NCBI GenBank assembly: GCA_029934775.1
Contig: JAOZLO010000024.1
Location: 1,302 to 15,087 of the forward strand
DNA: 13,786 nucleotides
Origin: Desulfocapsaceae bacterium
GTDB lineage: Bacteria > Desulfobacterota > Desulfobulbia > Desulfobulbales > Desulfocapsaceae
Direction of reading: 5' to 3'
Part shown: piece after piece, positions 1 to 6,255 of the stretch
How positions within the stretch are numbered: position 1 is the first letter of the stretch
Layout: each line of letters starts with the position of its first letter
Notes under the pieces: model-generated
Told to the model about the DNA's origin: nothing
Database searches by the model: none
What the model saw: only the letters and a program-made list of their open reading frames with translations
Translations under genes and position numbers: made by a program

Positions 1-382
1 GCCACTCTCGTTCCACCTGTCTGAGACGTTTTTCGTCATTGTTCAGTTCGAGCTGTTTTCTATCGAAATTCTCCCATTCACGTTTTAATCCGTCTCTTTT
101 CCTCTGGTGCTGCTTGAGTTCGTCCTTCAGCTCATCCCGCTCAATTTTGAGTTCTTCACCAAGTGCTTTTTTAATCTGATAAGCGGCCTCTTTACTTTGC
201 AGCAGTGCTTCTTTTTTTAATTGTTCTGCTTCAACTATTGCCGTTTCAACGATTTGTTTACTTTGAAGCCTGATATTTTTTTCATTCCCTTCAACAAAAC
301 GTTTTCTTAGAAAAAACCCGACTATAGCACCGAAAAAAACGCCAATACCAATTAACAAATAGGGGTAACTGAATGAATTCAT
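1..382 (-). CDS. rny: Ribonuclease Y, N-terminal part (cut by window edge)
   Basis: RNase Y is a membrane-anchored endoribonuclease that starts mRNA decay. Only the first 127 codons are inside the window; the KH and HD domains lie beyond the left edge. The visible part has the family layout: a short N-terminus, one membrane segment at about residues 5-21 (YLLIGIGVFFGAIVGFFL) followed by basic RKR, then a long charged helix rich in Lys, Glu and Gln that should form the coiled coil. The motif EAEQLKKEALLQSKEAA is typical of this family. The ATG at 380-382 is preceded by an AGGAT-like ribosome site. The gene is downstream of zapA and the 6S RNA on the same strand. Identification rests on the N-terminus alone, so the catalytic part cannot be checked. 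Confidence 0.85.
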   Translation of the reverse strand, partial: MNSFSYPYLLIGIGVFFGAIVGFFLRKRFVEGNEKNIRLQSKQIVETAIVEAEQLKKEALLQSKEAAYQIKKALGEELKIERDELKDELKQHQRKRDGLKREWENFDRKQLELNNDEKRLRQVEREW

Positions 383-797
383 TTGGAATCCTATCAATGA
401 AACGATCGACAGGACAGAAGAAAAGTAACCAACCCGACAAACAGGATCAGTACCTTAGAAATTATTCTTAGCAACTCTGTGTACCCCTTAAAAGAGGGGA
501 TAAAACACCAAAAACAATTTCTAAGGTTCAAAAACAAAAAACGAGGGAAGGGAAAAAGATGAAAACCTCAGCAAAGAATGCTGATACGCGCATTTGCTAT
601 CGGAGGCACACCACCACCTCACAAGAAACACCGGCCAAAACAAGTTACCATAACCAGGATATCCCCAGCCATTCTCACCTTCATTTCGGCAAAGCCCCCA
701 CGTACACCCCTGAATCTTTTATATTTTTCCAGGGGGGACCATATCATCCACAATTCATCCAGACTACCATACAAGAACAGTGAGCGCAGGGAATCAT
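383..797. other. Gene-poor leader region upstream of rny
   Basis: No reading frame here on either strand looks like a protein; the two plus-strand frames that cross it have low-complexity, unlikely composition. The part next to rny holds the nested hairpin described separately (452-527). A weaker inverted repeat, CCCCTG at 707-712 and CAGGGG at 730-735, encloses an AT-rich loop. The stretch is long for a simple leader and may hold the rny promoter, but no clear -35/-10 pair could be assigned. Confidence 0.5.
452..527 (-). repeat. Nested inverted repeat in the rny leader
   Basis: ACCTTAGAAATT (452-463) and AATTTCTAAGGT (516-527) form a perfect 12-bp inverted repeat. Inside it lies a second hairpin, CCCCTT (484-489), loop AAAA, GAGGGG (494-499). 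Transcribed on the minus strand this would be a two-level stem ending 70 bases before the rny start codon. There is no U-run directly after either stem, so a simple intrinsic terminator is unlikely. It may be a 5' UTR element that controls rny mRNA stability or translation, or a cruciform-type protein site; the sequence alone does not decide. Confidence 0.6.
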
Positions 798-845
798 TCA
801 GTTTCTTGCTTTTTTTGACAGGGCTTCAGGAGCAAGGTACCAAAC
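798..845 (-). repeat. ~48-bp inverted repeat, copy B
   Basis: Read on the minus strand, this segment matches plus-strand 1741-1787 over about 48 bases with roughly six substitutions and one single-base indel. The shared core is GTTTRGTACCTT, CCCTGTCAAAAAAA and ACTGA. The similarity stops sharply on the GTTT side. In the opposite sense each copy has a TTGACA hexamer with a TACYAA hexamer 17 bases later. Copies A and B point towards each other and bracket zapA and the 6S RNA. Whether this is a mobile-element remnant, a duplicated promoter or a site used for rearrangement is unknown. Confidence 0.6.
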
Positions 846-956
846 AACGCTTTCCTGATCACCAACTATATCGCTGTCTATATCCGAAAAAGTATTCAAA
901 AAAACACTTCTGTTTCCCACTTCGATTTTTGTTACAACAGCACCTTTCAGCTGAAG
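798..956 (-). pseudogene. Possible 3' remnant of a protein gene
   Basis: An open stretch of 52 codons ends in TGA at 798-800 and is bounded upstream by an in-frame TGA at 957-959. It has no ATG and no convincing alternative start. Its translation is unusually protein-like for an intergenic region, with alternating hydrophobic residues (VVTKIEVGNRSVFLNTF) followed by VVWYLAPEALSKKARN at the end. This loosely recalls the small beta-barrel TOBE ends of some transporter ATPases, but that is only an impression. The last third overlaps repeat copy B. It could be a decayed gene fragment or chance. Confidence 0.25.
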
Positions 957-1029
957 TCAATCTTATTAAAATATGTTTAACCGGATCACAGTGCCTGCCA
1001 TAAAAGCTCAGTACAACACTGTCCCCGGA

Positions 1030-1059
1030 TCAATAAAATGTAGTGATTTTTCACACCAC
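1030..1059 (-). terminator. Probable intrinsic terminator of 6S RNA
   Basis: On the minus strand, directly after the 6S RNA, GTGGTG and CACTAC pair into a 6-bp stem with one G-T pair and an A-rich loop, followed by ATTTTATT. The stem is short and the T tract interrupted, so this is a weak but well-placed terminator about a dozen bases past the RNA's closing stem. Confidence 0.5.
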
Positions 1060-1068
1060 TTAGCAAAT

Positions 1069-1246
1069 AATCTTCCCCGCACTGCCGTGTCACCAGGACA
1101 GTTAAACCTATAAAATAGGTGGGCATCCTCATAGCAACGTCAGGAAATTCGCGAGCGATCCTCCTTAAGATACCAGCGGAGGTACCCTTTTTAGGAGAGT
1201 TGGCTCAACACACACTAGTAATCACCAACAGTGCAGGGAAAAGACC
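1069..1246 (-). ncRNA. ssrS: 6S RNA (RNA polymerase-binding regulator)
   Basis: 6S RNA mimics an open promoter and sequesters the housekeeping sigma-70 RNA polymerase in stationary phase. Here about 178 bases fold as a long rod. The ends pair in a closing stem of about 14 bp: TTTCCCTGCACTG on the 5' side (from 1244) with CAGTGCGGGGAAGA on the 3' side (1084-1071), with two G-U pairs. The 3' half carries the segment GCCCACCTATTTTATAGGT with an ACCTA/TAGGT hairpin, followed by GGTGACACGGCAGTG, which matches the 3' half of proteobacterial 6S RNAs as I know them. A CCTCC/GGAGG hairpin lies on the 5' side near the central bubble. Its place next to zapA is the classic ssrS position. It has its own promoter and a terminator. 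Ends are estimates. Confidence 0.8.
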
Positions 1247-1257
1247 ATGTCTTACGT

Positions 1258-1286
1258 ACTTTATCTGAGTAAAACAAAACACTCAA
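1258..1286 (-). promoter_or_regulatory. Sigma-70 type promoter of the 6S RNA
   Basis: On the minus strand TTGAGT (1286-1281) and TAAAGT (1263-1258) are separated by exactly 17 bases. Transcription starting about seven bases downstream would begin near 1250, just before the 5' arm of the 6S closing stem, which supports both calls. Confidence 0.6.
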
Positions 1287-1359
1287 ACTACAATTTGGTC
1301 AGGCTAAAAAACCACCTCACGAACTAACTATAGCAGACTTTTTCTTAAACGAAAACAAA

Positions 1360-1674
1360 TTATCCACTATCTCTTTGCTCTTCAGATAACTTTACACTAA
1401 TATCCTCATTAAGCTTGGCAATTCTCTTCCCGGAGTTAAGTTTATACTCGCCGAACTCCCGCTCCAGTTTTACATAACGTGACGCGATATTCAAACACGC
1501 AAGAATAGCAATTTTACTGACAGGCAGTGTCCCGGAACTCTGAGGGGATCCGGGCTGGACCAAGCTGCTGACAAGTGAATAAATTGATTGTATCTCCTCT
1601 TCTGAAGCAGAAGTATAAAACGAATGCTCCTGCCCCAAAAGATCAAACCGCACAAGCCTTTCTTTATCCGACAT
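1360..1674 (-). CDS. zapA: Cell division protein ZapA
   Basis: ZapA binds FtsZ in the cytoplasm and cross-links protofilaments in the Z ring. The 104-residue product has the usual ZapA length and plan: an N-terminal beta-alpha head (VRFDLLGQEHSFYTSASEEE, residues 8-27), a central helix with the family-typical AILACLNIASRYVKLEREF (about residues 56-74), and a C-terminal coiled-coil helix that mediates tetramer formation. It follows the zapB-like gene on the same strand by about 200 bases and precedes the 6S RNA gene, an arrangement conserved in many proteobacteria. A TTGACA hexamer lies upstream at 1766-1771 inside the repeat copy A, so zapA may have its own promoter. The ribosome site is weak (AGAG). 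Confidence 0.9.
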   Translation of the reverse strand: MSDKERLVRFDLLGQEHSFYTSASEEEIQSIYSLVSSLVQPGSPQSSGTLPVSKIAILACLNIASRYVKLEREFGEYKLNSGKRIAKLNEDISVKLSEEQRDSG

Positions 1675-1740
1675 AATCAGCTCTGTCTAAAACCTGCAAC
1701 GCCGTAGATTGGACTTCCTGCGACGCCATCATTATTAACA

Positions 1741-1787
1741 GTTTAGTACCTTACTACTGTAACCCTGTCAAAAAAACAAGCAACTGA
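1741..1787 (+). repeat. ~48-bp inverted repeat, copy A, with promoter-like sequence for zapA
   Basis: This plus-strand segment is about 85% identical to minus-strand 845-798. On the minus strand it carries TTGACA (1771-1766), a 17-base spacer and TACTAA (1748-1743), about 70 bases upstream of zapA, so it can act as a zapA promoter; the -35 is perfect and the -10 is poor. Read as protein in the frame matching copy B, it has a stop codon (TAG) where copy B has a Trp codon (TGG), so it is not coding here. Confidence 0.6.
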
Positions 1788-1879
1788 GGAAAGCATCTTA
1801 AACATATGTGGTTACATCTACCGCCAAGGTACTTATACCCCCTTGTGGGGTGTCACATTCACCATCACATCAAACCGGC

Positions 1880-2275
1880 CTAAGAACTCTCCATGGAAAA
1901 CAGGTTTTGCTGTCCCTTTCCCTCCTCATCTCCGGCTTCTGCATCCTCGAAACTCTCACCACTGTCCGTTTCTTCAGTAGCAATTTCCACCTCTGAGTCA
2001 GAATCTTCTCCTGCAGGAGAAGATTCCTCAAATTCACTGTTATCCAGGTTCTGTTCCCACTCTTCAATCTGTTCAACTATTTTTCCTACTCTTACACTGA
2101 TTTCACTTTTCTCTATATCTTTTATGCTCACACTTTCCTGCAACCCCTCGATAATTCCATCACGTTCACGGACCTGCTGCAAAAGCACGGCTTTTTCAGC
2201 TCGCAGTTCAGTGAAACGGACGAGTAATTTCTCTACAAAATCTTCCAGACGTTTGAGTTCGTTTTCCTGCTCCAT
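1880..2275 (-). CDS. ZapB-like coiled-coil division protein with acidic tail
   Basis: ZapB proteins are short coiled coils that bind ZapA and strengthen the Z ring. The first ~75 residues of this 131-residue protein form a near-continuous charged helix (ELKRLEDFVEKLLVRFTELR, then AEKAVLLQQVRERDGIIEGL) that looks like the ZapB/DUF904 type. The remaining ~50 residues are strongly acidic and serine-rich (SSPAGEDSDSEVEIATEETD) and probably unstructured; E. coli ZapB is about 81 residues and lacks such a tail. The start at 2275 is preferred because AAAGGAG stands eight bases before it; an ATG 30 bases upstream lacks such a site. The position upstream of zapA supports the call. Specific ZapB activity is inferred, since coiled coils give little family signal. 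Confidence 0.65.
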   Translation of the reverse strand: MEQENELKRLEDFVEKLLVRFTELRAEKAVLLQQVRERDGIIEGLQESVSIKDIEKSEISVRVGKIVEQIEEWEQNLDNSEFEESSPAGEDSDSEVEIATEETDSGESFEDAEAGDEEGKGQQNLFSMESS

Positions 2276-2424
2276 CACAATGGCTCCTTTATCGATTTTA
2301 AACAAATAGCGTAGACTTCGAGATATCTATTCTTGGACAGCCTCCTAAGAGGATATCAGCATACATTTGACAGTATAAAATTGCACCAGCAATATACCAT
2401 GCCTCTTCCAGTCTGCAACCCCAA

Positions 2425-2910
2425 TCAGAGTCGGGTGTAATTCCATTTTAACGGCTGCCCGTTATCATAAGGCATATAGCCATTAAATACCCTGGGATCA
2501 TCATCGAAAACAAGCGGTAAAAAATATTTATCCCCTTCCCACATTGGCAGATCAAAAATATCAGCAATATTCACCCAGTGCAAATCCCCTTCTTCATTTG
2601 ATAATTTTGGTACCCCGCAAAAACTATCGACTCTGTAAATAAAACCCAGCCAGTTCTCCCCCAGAGGACCAAAACCTGTCCAGTTTATTATGCCTCTTAA
2701 CACAACTTTCTCACAGGTAATACCGGCTTCTTCATAAAGCTCACGTACCAGACAGGTGTAAATGTCTTCTTCCGGAACCATTTTTCCCCCCAGGCCATTG
2801 TATTTACCCAGATGCTGGTCATCTGTTCTTTTATTGCGATGAACCAGCAAAGTCTGTTTACCATCCGGGGACAGAACGTAACCGAGTGTTGCAACTATTG
2901 GAGTATACAT
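2425..2910 (-). CDS. Nudix hydrolase, MutT/8-oxo-dGTPase type
   Basis: Nudix enzymes hydrolyse nucleoside diphosphates linked to another group, using Mg2+ bound by the Nudix box. The box is complete at residues 42-64: G42, E48, R56-E57-L58, E60-E61, G63-I64, in the G-x5-E-x7-REL-x-EE-x-GI pattern. The preceding segment, HRNKRTDDQHLGKYNGLGG, matches bacterial proteins annotated as 8-oxo-dGTP diphosphatase and human MTH1-like enzymes, which clean the nucleotide pool. The 161-residue length is normal. It is transcribed away from the transglycosylase gene and is followed by the zapB-like gene on the same strand after about 150 bases. Exact substrate cannot be read from sequence. No strong ribosome site is seen. 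Confidence 0.85.
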   Translation of the reverse strand: MYTPIVATLGYVLSPDGKQTLLVHRNKRTDDQHLGKYNGLGGKMVPEEDIYTCLVRELYEEAGITCEKVVLRGIINWTGFGPLGENWLGFIYRVDSFCGVPKLSNEEGDLHWVNIADIFDLPMWEGDKYFLPLVFDDDPRVFNGYMPYDNGQPLKWNYTRL

Positions 2911-2946
2911 TAACTATTCTCAAACCTTCCTGATAAATATGGCAAT

Positions 2947-2952
2947 ATTATA
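2947..2952 (-). promoter_or_regulatory. Possible -10 box of the Nudix gene
   Basis: A perfect TATAAT lies on the minus strand 37 bases before the Nudix start codon, in the 89-base gap between divergent genes. No good -35 hexamer is found 16-18 bases upstream, so this is a tentative call. Confidence 0.3.
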
Positions 2953-2999
2953 GAAATGAGCAGGACTGAACGGTTTCCAGTTGAATATGACGTAATGCC

Positions 3000-4985
3000 A
3001 TGCTAGTATCAAACACATTTGAAATACTCTCTTTCCCAGTGATAACTTTGACATTTTGCGGTAAAATATCCCGGCTGCCACGTTTTACAAAGCATGCTTC
3101 TCTCTTCCTGATCTTTCTCTCCAGTCTCTTTCCGGCAGCGGGATTCGGTGAGCAGTTATTCCCCCTCTATCCTGGCATAAAAAATAATTTTAAATTCTGG
3201 GAAAAAATCTATTCCACCTATTCACTCAACGATGCAGTTATACATGACTCTGATAATTTGTCCAGAATTTATGAAGTAGTCCCCATGCTGGACCCTGCAC
3301 TGCCGGGTGTCCGACGCATTAACAGGATAAATCTGGAAAAAAAAAGAGCCAACTACTCAAATATATTAAAAAAGCTATCCCGTTCTCAAAAAGCAACAAC
3401 CACTGAAGAAAAAAAGATTTCCGCTTTATTCAAAGGTCCGGGGCGATTTAAAAAAATGGCCACAGCTGCAAAAAACGTACGCAGTCAAACTGGACAGAAA
3501 GAGCGTTTTCTTGAAGGGGTCGCACGATCCAGAAAATATATGAGAAAAATGAAAGAAATTTTTCGTTCCCACGGTCTACCTGAAGATCTTGCATATCTGC
3601 CCCACGTAGAATCTTCCTTTAATATAAAAGCTTACTCAAAATTTGGCGCTGCCGGAATGTGGCAGTTTACACGAGGGACAGGAAAACAATACCTGACAAT
3701 TGACTCTGCTCTTGACGAGAGACTGGACCCCATACTGGCAACTCGTGCAGCAGCTCGTTACCTGAAAAACAGTTATCGTGTCCTCGATAACTGGCCCCTT
3801 GCCATTACCTCGTATAATTATGGAACGGCAGGTACACTCCGTGCCGTCAAAGAAAAAGGAAATTATGAAATAATCTTCAATAATTACAAGAAAGGCCACT
3901 TTAAATTTGCATCGAGAAACTTTTATTCTGAATTTCTTGCAGCTCTCAAAGTTGCAAAAAAAATCGAGAGTATAGGTAAATCAAAAGCAATTTCTCCCAG
4001 GCCACCTCATTATCTCAAACTTTCCGGGTATATCAGTATCGACTCTATCCAAAGTCATTTTCACCTTGAGAAATCACAGATAGAGAAACTTAACCCGGCC
4101 CTCCTCTCTTCAGTGTTTACAGGAGAGAAACTCATCCCAAAAGGATATTTTCTACGCCTGCCGGGGAGTAGAAAAATAAAGCAACGTATCAACTCAATCC
4201 CGTCTTCTCTTTATAGCCGAACACAAAAGAGCAGCTTATTTCACAGAGTAAAAAAAGGAGATACGGCAGGTAGTATCGCAAAACTTTATGGCATCCCCAC
4301 CAAAAATCTCAAGAAAGCCAATAACCTTGATAAATTTGCAACAATCTACATCAGGCAAAAATTAAAAATCCCACCCTTAGCAACTCCGTCCTCTTCCGGG
4401 CGCAAAATTTCTCAATTAAAAAGAAAACAGAAAAAACAGCCCCGGAAACACGACCAGTACCAAAACATTCCACTCCTGACCGGGATAAAGAAAAACAGGC
4501 CTTTAACTCAGTTGAAGGCCTATATTCCTCCCAAAAACCCTGCCCTCTACAACGTTTTCGATACCTTTAAAAAAGATGCCAGGATTTTTGGTTATATAAC
4601 CATCCAACCTGAAGAATCATTAGCACTCTACGCACAATGGCTTGGTTCGACTATAAAAAAGCTGGAAAAATTGCAAAATCAAGGGGTACTGCCCGCCATA
4701 GAACCCGGCCAGAAGCTCCTGCTCGTCTTTAACAAACTTTCCATCGAACATTTTGAAGAAAAGCGCCTCGACTATCTTATTGAAATTGAAGAAGACTTTT
4801 TCAAAGCATACACGATTACCGGCCAGAAAACGTACAAAATAAACAGTGGAGATACCTTCTGGGAACTCTGTTATAATAAATTTGACATTCCCATGTGGCT
4901 ACTTGAACGATATAATTCTTCACTTAATTTATCAAAACTCAAAACTTCCCAGGAATTGATAGTACCTGTTCTAAGAGCATTATAA
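3000..4985 (+). CDS. LysM lytic murein transglycosylase, MltD type
   Basis: Lytic transglycosylases cleave peptidoglycan glycan strands to 1,6-anhydro products. The SLT (GH23) domain spans about residues 170-320: the catalytic Glu is E204 in LPHVESSFN, followed by SKFGAAGMWQFTRGTGKQY and the ITSYNYG motif at 269-275. A LysM domain for wall binding is at about 414-458 (HRVKKGDTAGSIAKLYGI), and a second LysM-like repeat closes the protein (YKINSGDTFWELCYNKFDIP); a third, degenerate one may lie between them. A secretion signal is visible (ASLFLIFLSSLFPAAGFG, about 33-50) but is preceded by some 30 residues and no ribosome site, so the true start may be downstream of 3000, at a non-ATG codon. No lipobox cysteine is seen. 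First gene of a five-gene plus-strand run. Confidence 0.88.
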   Translation: MLVSNTFEILSFPVITLTFCGKISRLPRFTKHASLFLIFLSSLFPAAGFGEQLFPLYPGIKNNFKFWEKIYSTYSLNDAVIHDSDNLSRIYEVVPMLDPALPGVRRINRINLEKKRANYSNILKKLSRSQKATTTEEKKISALFKGPGRFKKMATAAKNVRSQTGQKERFLEGVARSRKYMRKMKEIFRSHGLPEDLAYLPHVESSFNIKAYSKFGAAGMWQFTRGTGKQYLTIDSALDERLDPILATRAAARYLKNSYRVLDNWPLAITSYNYGTAGTLRAVKEKGNYEIIFNNYKKGHFKFASRNFYSEFLAALKVAKKIESIGKSKAISPRPPHYLKLSGYISIDSIQSHFHLEKSQIEKLNPALLSSVFTGEKLIPKGYFLRLPGSRKIKQRINSIPSSLYSRTQKSSLFHRVKKGDTAGSIAKLYGIPTKNLKKANNLDKFATIYIRQKLKIPPLATPSSSGRKISQLKRKQKKQPRKHDQYQNIPLLTGIKKNRPLTQLKAYIPPKNPALYNVFDTFKKDARIFGYITIQPEESLALYAQWLGSTIKKLEKLQNQGVLPAIEPGQKLLLVFNKLSIEHFEEKRLDYLIEIEEDFFKAYTITGQKTYKINSGDTFWELCYNKFDIPMWLLERYNSSLNLSKLKTSQELIVPVLRAL

Positions 4986-5010
4986 AATATACTAGCACAA
5001 GAGGATAAAT

Positions 5011-5376
5011 ATGGATATTTCAGAAACAATTAAAGAACTGAAAAACAGAGCGGATTTTGCAGACAACGTGGGCATGATTCTCATTCACAATGGTACTGTC
5101 CGTAACTGGTCACGAAAGGACAGATCAAAAGTTTCAGCCCTGGAGGTGGCTCCAGACTACGAAAAAATTAAAACCCTCCGACAGGAATACCTGCAACATG
5201 AGGGTATTTTTGATATAATAATAGAAGCATTTTCCGGAACATTTCAACCAGGAGATGATCTTCTTTATATTATTGTTGCCGGCGACATTCGGGAAAACAT
5301 CAAACCTGTGCTTTCCGACCTCCTCGACAGAGTCAAAGCCGAGGCAGTAATCAAAAAAGAAATAATGGCGGACTGA
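5011..5376 (+). CDS. Divergent MoaE-family protein (molybdopterin synthase large-subunit-like)
   Basis: MoaE with MoaD inserts the dithiolene sulfurs of molybdopterin. This 121-residue protein keeps the fold signature: NGTVR at residues 27-31, a central PGDDLLYIIVAGD strand and the C-terminal DRVKAEAVIKKE, where K109 and K115/K116 align with the catalytic lysines of MoaE. It is shorter than usual (about 150). Two conserved His-Arg motifs of MoaE appear replaced: the HR-x-G site reads AFSG (73-76) and the second HR reads IR (93-94). No moaD or other cofactor gene is nearby. It belongs to a form that I associate with Desulfobacterota and that is usually named MoaE by similarity; molybdopterin synthase activity is uncertain. 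AGAGGA precedes the ATG; it lies 25 bases after the transglycosylase gene. Confidence 0.7.
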   Translation: MDISETIKELKNRADFADNVGMILIHNGTVRNWSRKDRSKVSALEVAPDYEKIKTLRQEYLQHEGIFDIIIEAFSGTFQPGDDLLYIIVAGDIRENIKPVLSDLLDRVKAEAVIKKEIMAD

Positions 5377-5399
5377 ATCCTTGAAACGAGAGCTAGTCA

Positions 5400-6239
5400 A
5401 TGGTTAAGACAAGTTATTTTATAAGTAAATTTAAAGACATACAGCCACTCCCCAGTGTAGTTATCGCTCTGTCAAGACTTATTGCTGACAGCGAGTCGAC
5501 TATGAAGGATTTTGAAGAGGTTATCAAAATGGATCCCATCCTGGTAACCCGGCTGTTACGTCTTATCAACAGTCCTTTTTATGGACTTATTCATAAAGTT
5601 GATTCAATCGGCCGTGCTGTGGCCTTTATAGGTATGAAGAATCTTCATAACCTGGCTGTCACTGACGCTCTGAGAACTATTTTCTACGAACCGCGGAAGA
5701 GCAATGCTATTTTTTCAAAAAAACAGCTGTGGAGACATTCTGCAGCTGTTTCCTTCTGCAGTAAGATGGTAGCGGAACGAATTTTCGGCATAAATGGAGA
5801 CGACGCCTATTTTTGCGGAATTTTACACGACTTTGGACTGATTGTAGAGGAACAGGTAAAAGAAGAAGAATTTCACAAAATATGTGGTGCCTGTACATCA
5901 TCGACTTCTCTTATAGAACTTGAACTGGAAGCTTTCGGGACAAACCACTGTGAAATTGGCCACCGCATGGCCCTGGACTGGAACATGCCGGAAAACACCC
6001 TCGAAGCCATCAGAAATCACCACACTATTCAAGATGACATAGAACCATCAAGCCTCACTGGAATTCTACAGATATCGGAGTTCATAGCCAGCCAGCTGAA
6101 CTATGGCACACTGCCGAACATAACAACCAACATTTCACCGCCCCTGATGGAACATATGGAGGAAAACAGGGACGAATACACCGTCCTCATGGATGATCTT
6201 CCTGATGAAATGGAGCATGCTCAAACAATCTATGGATAA
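5400..6239 (+). CDS. HDOD domain signalling protein
   Basis: HDOD proteins are relatives of HD phosphohydrolases found in bacterial signalling, often lacking enzyme activity. The domain covers about residues 8-235, opening with the typical LPSVVIALSRLIADSESTMK and a KMDPILVTRLLRLINSPFYG helix. Histidines and aspartate of the HD type are present: H113 (WRHSAAV), H143-D144 (GILHDFG), H183, H187-H188 region and H207-H208 (RNHH). At the usual final Asp position the sequence reads ISEFIA (E227). There is no fused receiver or GGDEF domain. The C-terminal ~45 residues are acidic. It lies 23 bases after the MoaE-like gene and 16 before the hybrid kinase, which it may serve as an output or partner. 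The ribosome site is weak. Confidence 0.85.
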   Translation: MVKTSYFISKFKDIQPLPSVVIALSRLIADSESTMKDFEEVIKMDPILVTRLLRLINSPFYGLIHKVDSIGRAVAFIGMKNLHNLAVTDALRTIFYEPRKSNAIFSKKQLWRHSAAVSFCSKMVAERIFGINGDDAYFCGILHDFGLIVEEQVKEEEFHKICGACTSSTSLIELELEAFGTNHCEIGHRMALDWNMPENTLEAIRNHHTIQDDIEPSSLTGILQISEFIASQLNYGTLPNITTNISPPLMEHMEENRDEYTVLMDDLPDEMEHAQTIYG

Positions 6240-6255
6240 GAGTGGAGGGTGACCG

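Noticed and set aside
559..1003. Two overlapping plus-strand reading frames (74 and 141 codons) upstream of the 6S RNA, antisense to the rny leader
   Set aside because: Their composition is low-complexity and rich in His, Pro and Thr or Phe and Leu, there is no domain, and they overlap each other and the inverted repeat copy. Chance frames are more likely.
450..1753. A third partial copy of the repeat at the rny hairpin, sharing AGTACCTTA with copy A
   Set aside because: The match is only nine bases with no similarity beyond it, which is easily chance.
1893..2309. Plus-strand frame of 138 codons opposite the zapB-like gene
   Set aside because: It is serine-rich only because it mirrors the acidic tail and helix codons of the gene on the other strand.
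2367..2400. A further repeat copy or plus-strand promoter at TTTGACAG near 2367
   Set aside because: It shares TTTGACAG and a loose AGCAA..TACC pattern with copy B, but the spacing differs by about three bases and no plus-strand gene follows closely.
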